Shown piece by piece: positions 56,231-64,000 of a DNA stretch of 64,000 nt. The stretch is taken from positions 61,304,659-61,368,658 of the forward strand of contig CM049313.1 in assembly GCA_026874595.1 (NCBI GenBank), read 5' to 3'. The notes under the pieces were generated by a model. The model was not told the origin of the DNA, searched no databases, and saw only the letters and a program-made list of their open reading frames with translations. Position numbers and translations under genes: made by a program. This DNA is from Sipunculus nudus. Its lineage: Eukaryota; Annelida; Sipuncula; Golfingiida; Sipunculidae. Within the stretch, counting starts at the first letter, position 1; every line of letters starts with the position of its first letter.

Positions 56231-59100
56231 AACCTACAGCTTGAGCATAGAAAACTGACACGGCACAAAGCAGACCTTGTGATTGTTGCAGAAGCACACG
56301 ATGTCTCTACCTGAAGATATTTTATTTTTGTTTGTTTGGCAGTATTGACATTTACTTAGCACATCATTACATCATTCTTTATTGTGATAACAAATGATGC
56401 CGTCATTCCTGAGTCAGACAGGTGTTTCTTTCTGTAAGTATCTAAGGCTACTGCTAAATATTCTCCATAGGGAAAGACTTTGTTCTACTTTTACCAGGCC
56501 GCCGTGCCAGCTATTATATCAATTACAATGTATGTGTAAGCTCACAATTGATCGCAGCTCGAATGGCAAGTGAAATCCAGTGTAACGAAAGTAAACAATA
56601 CACGATGTTGGTAATTGTCAACGCGCCATATAAACAAGGTCACCTGCGCGGGAAAATGGATGGTTATACATGCCTTTATATGAACATCCAGATCCTCTGT
56701 GACATTCAGGTATTGCAAGACCGGTGATCTGAAAATAGCAAAAGATTTGTATTGCTAGGTCTGTACAGCTAGCGTACGCGAGTCACTTGATTGGTTCTAC
56801 AGCCCTGTTAAAAATTCATGAAATAGCTGGCTTTGCACCCTGGAAGAGCAAGGCTTCTGAAAGCTTGATGAAAGGAATGTGAGGAGATAACTTGATCTGT
56901 AGGGATGCCCAAAAATAAAGTAAAGCCGAATCATGTCCCATATGGTCTACATGTAAGCTATAAATGAGGTAACTCCGACCTAATTTTGTGAACAAATGTA
57001 TAGTCTGCATGTAAACCTAAAATTAGGTCATTTTCCGGGTACCTTTAAAGGGCCTGTTCCACTGCGATTGGTTACAGTTGCACTGTCGTATATGCATAGC
57101 ATTGTTGTCATTATAAGATATGTCAGTATTTTAGAAAGACACTATTTATATGTGTTTCTGAGGTAAAAAGCCATCAAAAAGTTCCTCATGACAATCAAAT
57201 AAGTCATTACACAATTTTTTCTTAAATATTGGTGCTATAACCTCAAGACCTGTATGACTATTGTAAGAATTTTATAAAACAACAAAAGTGCAATGAACAT
57301 TGCATGTTAATGGGGCATTCGGTTGTGTCGCCTTCGGATAGCAATATGTCGCCTATTTGATTACCACAGGTGTTTTACAAGTTACATGTCTGAGGAGTCT
57401 GCACTGGGCAGTTTTAATGCTGTCCAATTCGCCAGACTAATTCTTGTACTTGATAGTGTCTAATATCCGGCAGTTCTTATATATTCATTTAAATTGGCGC
57501 CGGCGATTCCCCTTTAGTTTTTGTAGTCTACCAGCATGTATAACAGGTCGAAGCTTGAAGAAAAGTCTTTGGTTGTTAAGCTCTCTTTTCTGTAGCATTA
57601 CGGGGGTCATTGTTTGCATCTGTAGTTGTACAGGCTAATTATTTCCTAAACTGTAAGTCAATTTCCGTTTTAATTATGGCGCAAATGTGTTTGATTTAGT
57701 GAATTTTTGTGTGTAGATTTGTTTGATTTACACAGGATTTAAAGCATTTTACACTTTGGCCCTGATTTAATTCTTGTCTGTGAATATATTAGACCGGTCC
57801 TGGCCCGGTTAAAGGTGTGGTGCATACAGTACCACCTGGCGTAGAGTAGCAGTACTATATCATCAAACCGGCCCGGGCCATCGAAACGGACTGCCCAAAC
57901 TGAGCATGTTTAATCATTTACCTGTGCAGTATGTGTTGTTGACCTCGGATAAAATAGACATAGCTGATGTGATTGGGAGGGGGGGGGGTTAATATGCAGA
58001 ACAAAATATGGCTTCCGGTAGTGAATCAGGTGGTGAAAACACCTTGCTGCAGAGTGCATGTATAGCATATCTGCTTTTGCCAAATTAGTGTTTTAGCTTT
58101 ATTTAGTTTACACCTATATACACACACGTATTTCACATGTTATGTGATTAGAGGATTTAGCCGTGACGGGGCCCTTATTGGATTGGATGGTGAAAATGTC
58201 ACGTCATAGAATGTGTTTAAACATTAATTAAATCCTTGCATTAATATATGTCGTTTTTATTCTTTCATGAGAATTTGGTGCTGACAGTAACAAAAATATA
58301 AATGTTTTAAATACTGAGATATACATTTTTTGCTTCATGAGTTTCATGTTGCTGACGACACGGATCTACTGATAGCCCCTTAAGAATGCACACAACTTCC
58401 TATTTTCCATAGGCAGATGTGTTATATGATAATGTAATGCGATTAGGAATACGTTTGCTTGACCTATACCTGATGTATTTATATTTCAGGCTTATTAGTA
58501 TCTTTCCAAAATTTTGTAAGCAGCTTGTATTTATGTTGTTGTGAGTTTTGCACTTAGTTTGCATCGAGGAGCACCGCAATTTGATGCTGATTGGTCGTGT
58601 TACGGGCGATTTGGGTTTGGACTTCGTTGAGTTTGACCAAAAGATATGGGTGTTTATGTTTATTGCTGTAAAGGTGTGTTACACCTGTTACCAACGTTTT
58701 ATTAATATAAATCAGCGTATAAACGTATACATACTGATGTGAATGAGAACCAACCAGGGCTGGTGGTTGCTGATGGGACACAAATATTACAGATTCTTGG
58801 CTTTATGTATTTAATGGTTGTCGTTGAGCAGGGTTAGACTGGTACCCCGAGTCGCTTTGTCAATTGACCTCCGCTTATCAGGGCAGAAACGCACAGGGCA
58901 CCAGACTTGTACAGGGTGAGAAGCTGATGACATGCAGCGCACTTGTCCGTGGCCCGTTTATCCGTGACCCAGTTGTCCGTGTTACATTTGGCCTCATTAA
59001 TTCATGTATTTGACGTCTTCATTGGCCCTGCAGGCTGAATGGTATTTATTGAAGCAATTCTTTCGACACCGTATTAAATTGTAGGCGTATTTTACCTTGG
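55550..59100. other. Unassigned intergenic DNA
   Basis: Apart from the microsatellite at 56156-56231, no feature is supported. Confidence 0.5.
56156..56231. repeat. (CT)n(TA)n microsatellite
   Basis: CT run passing into TA run. Confidence 0.95.
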
Positions 59101-59119
59101 ATTTATATATTTACTAGAT

Positions 59120-59332
59120 TTAAAACATGGGGAAGATTTCAAGAGGAGACTCGTCCTTTAACTCCTCGCGGCTATCAGCGTTAGAGACAGATTTTTGCTG
59201 AATCGGTCGTCTTATGATATCATACCTTTCATTTATGTCAGCTGTGTTTGTAGAAACTAGAAACTCCAGCTGATTACTTGTACTGTTCTGAACAGCACTA
59301 GACTGGCGAACGTGACACTGTGTCATTTTCAT
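59120..59332 (-). CDS. Possible terminal exon, product unknown
   Basis: A 70-codon minus-strand frame ends SREELKDESPLEIFPMF-stop. It lacks simple repeats and has a mixed, soluble composition resembling a cytoplasmic tail. A possible acceptor (GACACAG/T) lies near its start. No domain, no partner exon found. Confidence 0.25.
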   Translation of the reverse strand: MKMTQCHVRQSSAVQNSTSNQLEFLVSTNTADINERYDIIRRPIQQKSVSNADSREELKDESPLEIFPMF

Positions 59333-59393
59333 GTATAAATTTCAATATCCGTAAAAATAAATGAACTATTTACCATAAAAAACAACGGCCCAG

Positions 59394-59395
<2 letters not shown>

Positions 59396-59458
<63 letters not shown>
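59396..59458. repeat. (TA)n microsatellite
   Basis: TA array beside the inverted-repeat pair at 59505-60150. Confidence 0.95.
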
Positions 59459-59461
<3 letters not shown>

Positions 59462-59504
59462 TGTTGCTCCTAGGCATGAAGCACAAAGGGACACCGGGCC
59501 CCTT

Positions 59505-60150
59505 GATGACATTTCGGGGGGACAAACCAAAAAACGGGATATCGCTAATGCAGCTTCTCGTGTAGATGGAGGAGAAAAACGACTGGCTGGCGCAGCCGGA
59601 AGCATGTTTGCGCAGGCAAGCGTGATTCAGCCGGACACTCATTAACACGGACGAAACTGACAGTCCAGACTTTGTTAGCTTATACGCGCTATGGAATCGC
59701 TTTTAATTAATATTATCATTGAATAAATACGAGGTTACACAATTGTTTCATACCATAATGTATCATAATTTTAAAAAAATCTTGCAAAATATGACGTTTA
59801 TCAATGACAAAAGACCCTGTGTACGTTTCCCTTATATCATCCGCTACAAGGCGGGTGATTCAAGATCAAATTCTAATGCAAACCCTTCCGAATGCAGAAT
59901 TTTATTATGTCTTTTCATGTTCTGTATTATGGTTTAACACGCAAATAAATATGGTGAATAATAAGTATCAGGATGATCGGCAATTTAAAACACAATGTCC
60001 AGTGCCCACACCGCCGTGTTAAATGAATGGGCTGGTCAGGCTGGACGCTAGGGGGCACTAGTTGTTTGCCTGCAGTTTTTCAAGCAGGCAGTCATTTACT
60101 GCCTCCACACACGAGAGTCTCGGTATTAGCGATATCCCGTATTAGGTGGG
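59505..60150. repeat. Inverted repeat pair around ATTAGCGATATCCCGT
   Basis: 59505-59600 (inverted) and 60070-60150 share GATATCCCGT, CTCCACACACGAG-type and GCCAGTC words. Probably ends of a decayed DNA element. Confidence 0.5.
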
Positions 60151-60159
60151 GACACGTTT

Positions 60160-61830
60160 TTCGAAGCAAATTTTTATGTTAAAATAATCAATGTAACATG
60201 AATGTTTTAAGTTTTGCGCATTTTGAAATGAATAATAGGTATTGAAAAGGCTGGAATTGTTACATATATTACTGGTCACCAATCTCAAGTCTTCATAAAA
60301 CTTAAGCCTAGGGAATTCTTGTCTCAATAATATTATACAAAGATGACCATGTATATAGATTCATTGCAAATTGCTGTACCTCTTGGTTAGGTACAGTTGG
60401 TGTTCTTTCTGATAGATGGCGATACAATTATGTAGAGTTCTTCCCGATTTAAAAGACAATTTGGAAATGTCCCCATAGGACACCTGGTCTCATTCCCGTT
60501 ACTTCTATACTAAAAAGGTGTATTTCCGTGGCGTAGCCGTAGAGGTATTGCGTGACAGTGAATTAGGACCACAACCATCGGTGCCACCAGCCACACAGCC
60601 TGCCCACTGGCAAGTTAACATGGACCAAGTCAATTACCCACGGTCACAAAGCCTTGAGGATCAAATAAATTATTGAACAGTTTGGCTAGCTCTTGTTGGC
60701 GCTATACCCATTGTGCAAGGTGGTATTAAAAATTGTTTGGTTTTATATGTGTTTTGTATAATCTCAACCAGAATTGACCGTGTTAGTCTATTAATTTTTT
60801 TTTATCAGTGACAGTAAACGACAAATGCATGTTAGGACTGGTCATTTTAGGAGGCAACATTTGGGCTTTACTGCATTTTGGCCAGAATTCAGGTATAAAG
60901 ACATTCAAAAGAGACCAAATTTTAACTAATAAGCCTACAGATAATGTTTAGGCACATTCAATAGCATTGTTTCTATCCATTGTTTCTATAATTGTAGATT
61001 TAAATGTAGTGCTGTCCCCTAGTGATGAATTAGCGTACTACAGCCATACCTTGAAAATATTGCAAATGACCCCCTTGGGACACATTTCATTCCCCACAGA
61101 TTAAGACCATAGACGTTCCGGGCCACGGAGTGGCAGCTTGACAAAAGAAGAGTGGAACCACCGTCATTTATAATCAAGGGACCTATAGATGATAGGGGCC
61201 TACCTATGATACATCAGAACACATGCATTACATACAGGTCACGTATACTCCCTGGCATGGCAACTTATTCTATAATGTCTTTTAAATCAGTTGAAACAGT
61301 AAATTTATTTATATATAAAAAAAATAATATTTGATGTCGAAATGGCATGTTCGACCGAACACTGAGGTACAGGTTAAAATCTTCAAATCCCGAGAGAAGA
61401 TGATAAAATCCCCCCCCCTTTCCACACACACACACACACACACACACATTAAAAATACATATCACAACAAATCGAAGAACACTTTAAATATTTTATTATA
61501 AATTCTTTGTTTAATTAACTCCAAAAATCGTCACGTCCAGCAAATATAGATGCCATTTTTATTTTTAAAATGTCATTATCAACAATGCATCCATGTTAAG
61601 TTTGTATATTAGTAAATATACATCCTGTCTGTAATCCTGTTTCCCCCATTTTAGCATAACTACCCGTTTATACATATCTTAAAATTAATTAGATACAGTA
61701 AAACAAAGGTACATTTAAATAACGACGTGTCATTTGTTTCCAAATACAGCGCGCATACATGAAAGAACGAAAATGCTAAAAAATGACTCACATTGGCACA
61801 TTTTGATATACTGCAATACATTTGGTAATA
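60160..61830. other. Unassigned intergenic DNA downstream of the ShKT gene
   Basis: Only a CA microsatellite (61425-61448) and short frames seen. Confidence 0.5.
61425..61448. repeat. (CA)n microsatellite
   Basis: CA run preceded by a C-run. Confidence 0.9.
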
Positions 61831-61835
61831 TGCTG

Positions 61836-62080
61836 CTATGAACGAACGTCTTCCCTGCAATATCCACAAGACAATCTGCAAATCATACTCGTAAGACCAG
61901 GTCTCTGTCGGCAGGCGTCTATGGCGACCAGTTTTTGGCAGTGAGGTGATTTATCACGACATGTCGTTAGACAGTGCCCGCACGACCAGGGACAGATTAC
62001 CGCCATCCTCATTGGATTTGTCCGGCATTTTCCATGCGCGGCCTCGACTCCACAGGTTAATGACCGGTCAGTACATGCAA
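61836..62080 (-). CDS. ShKT gene terminal exon (two ShKT domains)
   Basis: Acceptor TTTACACAG/T, then 81 codons and a stop after CREDVRS. Both ShKT domains sit in this one exon, back to back with a two-residue spacer (TT). Confidence 0.88.
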
Positions 62081-63561
62081 CTGTGTAAATACAATTTAAT
62101 ATAATCAGGGCTCCCATCGACTGCTTTATTTACCATATTTTCTCAATAAAAAAATGTTCTCTGATTGAATTTCCCATATTTTCCATCATTACATTCAGAC
62201 TTATCTCCTATATTTTCCAATATATTTTTTTTTTCATTTTACAGAATAATTATTGTTATATAGACCTATTATTATTGAAAATATAAAGCTCTCTTCAGAA
62301 CTGTACATGTGTAAGCGTTGCACTCATACAATTCACTGTAAAAAAAGTTTCTTGTAAAGGTTCTTAGACATCGTGGTTTTTCGGAAGTAATAAAAAATCG
62401 AATGCCCAAAACTGCCGTGTCTTAAGGTTCTTGTTGCCACGGAAGAACTATGACTGCTTCATGTATTAGTTCTGAGGGGAGCTACAGGTACCGCTGTGAT
62501 CGGAAAGGTTTTTGGCAGCCCCAATAACCTTCAGCTGTGACGAAATAAGGGCGGGGAAATAAAAGCTTTCTATTGTGTCCTGTCGTAAAACCATCTTAAC
62601 CGAGTAAGCCTATATAAGGACTTTACCGTATAAACCAAGATTGCACAGTGAAAACTATATATTTCCTATTTTTTTACTGAAAATCCTTTTAAATCCCTCC
62701 TTCGGGTGTTCATATAAAATTCTTGTTTCCTCAAGAGCCTGGTGTTTTAGACTTCATCTATTAAAAATAATATACATGCTTAAATTTCTCGACGCAACAC
62801 CAGGAGTAGTTCACTTACACATGAGTTGAATAAACATTAAAACATTATTTTAAATGCCCGTATGTGCATGCTTGTAATACTTATAAATAGATACATGATT
62901 TCTCTCTCTGTTCATAATATATTTAGATTTAAAACTTGTAAACTCCAAGACTTTAGACTTTCATTTTCGAGAGTTAATAGGAATCAGCCTTTCGTGTATC
63001 AAAGTTTGAAGAAAACCATTCAACTGAAATTACATGTGACTTATGATTAACATATACATGATATATGTACATAGGCTAAATTGTGACTGCATGCTTTTGG
63101 TGGTGACATGAATATAAAGGAGTAAATTAAGTTTCAATCAGGTACTCATATATCACCAAGATCTTTTAATTTACATGTCATATACTCCCCGTATAAGGTA
63201 TCACGCCGCACCAGCACGATGCGGTGGGCGGGTTAAGTTATACACCTGTATATCTAGAATAGTGTTACCTTTACTTCCACGTGAGCCATGTGTGGGACAT
63301 TCGCATGTGGTGCTGCTGACGTCATCGCCGGAGGCAACAACGATACGGGCACCAGGGCGACCCCCATGTGTTTCTACAAATTATAATGACGTCATTCGTA
63401 TGGCAGCGTCAGCACACACACGCACATACACCGACACACATTGACAAGTTTGACTAAAAGAAATTGAGTTTATCAATGTGATTTGATGATACAAATGAAC
63501 TAACCAGGCACTGATGTAAGACGCTGGGGTATTTTCTTCAAGGTATCTCCGACCTCGTCAC
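61836..63561 (-). CDS. ShKT (ShK-like) double-domain protein, three 3' exons
   Basis: Exons 63561-63505, 63373-63269 and 62080-61836 join in phase (57, 105 and 245 nt) and end at a TAG. The first two encode a linker rich in Gly, Thr and Pro. The last encodes two ShKT domains with identical spacing C-x6-C-x8-C-x10-C-x3-C-x2-C, all twelve cysteines present. Family knowledge: ShKT modules are disulfide-stabilised extracellular domains found in secreted proteases, peroxidases and matrix proteins as well as in toxins. The Lys-Tyr dyad linked to channel block is not evident in either domain, so a structural or accessory role is more likely than a toxin (inference). The 5' exons, including any signal peptide or enzyme domain, were not found. 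Confidence 0.82.
63269..63373 (-). CDS. ShKT gene penultimate exon
   Basis: Acceptor TTTGTAG/A and donor AAG/GTAACA. It encodes a Gly/Ser/Thr-rich linker with two cysteines (TTCECPTHGSRGSK). Supported by phase agreement on both sides; no domain is recognised. Confidence 0.72.
63505..63561 (-). CDS. ShKT gene upstream exon (tentative)
   Basis: A 57-nt exon with acceptor CATCAG/G and donor CTG/GTTAGT, encoding DEVGDTLKKIPQRLTSVP. Its one-base remainder completes the Glu codon at the start of the next exon. Confidence 0.65.
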
Positions 63562-64000
63562 CTGATGAGACGTAAGAAATGTAAATATTCAGCGAATGTA
63601 AGATCGAATCAGTTTTAGTTAAACAAAAACATATTTAATTTTAAATGGATATTGATTTAACTCGTTCATATATTGATTTCATGGATTTATTTGACTGTTT
63701 GTTTTAATATACTTCATTCAGTGTAAATGGGGAGAAGGATGTAGTAATTAAGCCAAACATGACCGTTAGAGGGCGCTTGTGAACAACTGCATTACCCCAT
63801 GAGGATTAATCGACCTTAAACGCGAAGAGACATTCTATGAATTCCCCTTGAAAGGTCTTTTCAAAAATGGGACAGTGATACTCACACGGTTAAATAAGAA
63901 ATCAGAACGCCATCTGCAGACAAATATATTTGAATTTTACTTTGACCTTTTTTATAATATTTTTTGTTGGAGGTAACCGCCTCCATTTTTATCCCGGCTT

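Noticed and set aside
61836-62117. Potassium-channel toxin
   Set aside because: The ShKT fold is present, but the functional Lys-Tyr dyad is not evident, two domains sit in tandem, and a linker precedes them; calling it a toxin would overreach.

Overview
The window looks like AT-rich nuclear DNA from a marine invertebrate, most likely a bivalve mollusc. That is inference, from multi-exon genes with long introns, a clan-3 cytochrome P450, a secreted-type ShKT protein, mollusc-style tandem-repeat elements built on a GGTGGCGCCACC palindrome, and many TA microsatellites. Nothing looks bacterial: no operons, ribosome binding sites, CRISPR array or rRNA were seen.

Two host genes are supported, both on the minus strand. 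The first is a complete cytochrome P450 of 13 coding exons between 48844 and 27018. Every intron phase agrees, the coding length is 1536 nt (511 residues), and the membrane anchor, proline hinge, C-helix, I-helix, ExxR, PxRF and heme-cysteine motifs all appear in order. Two of its introns use GC-AG sites. The second gene, at 63561-61836, holds the last three exons of a protein ending in two six-cysteine ShKT domains. Its 5' part was not found and probably lies beyond the window.

The rest is mostly mobile DNA. Region by region: 0.5-2.4 kb, two consecutive copies of a degenerate tandem-repeat element; 4.7-5.2 kb, a TTAA-flanked (piggyBac-like) MITE; 5.4-9.4 kb, a 4-kb element with long inverted ends and no transposase; 11.5-13.2 kb, a non-autonomous hAT-like element containing a Helitron-like insertion; 14.8-23.4 kb, a broken Ty3/gypsy element with the Gmr1-type order gag-PR-IN-RT-RH, whose 5' LTR is split by a 1.9-kb element made of five 340-bp repeats; 26.3 kb, a hAT MITE; 27-49 kb, the P450 gene, whose introns carry a LINE relic, a pogo-type transposase relic, a fold-back MITE, a second Helitron, tRNA-like SINE pieces and a second Ty3/gypsy element of conventional order (40.0-45.1 kb); 50.9-52.0 kb, a recent 534-bp tandem duplication; 52.6-54.7 kb, a LINE with an internal deletion; 55.1 kb, another hAT MITE; 55.5-61.8 kb, mostly unassigned DNA; 61.8-63.6 kb, the ShKT gene.

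The strongest observations are the Gmr1-like element (integrase before reverse transcriptase, with a capsid segment resembling the SCAN domain); the side-by-side presence of a conventional Gypsy element carrying a 785-bp internal tandem duplication and almost no leader; and a P450 reading frame that stays intact although its introns are full of transposons. All ORFs of both LTR elements and the LINEs are broken, so none is autonomous as assembled.
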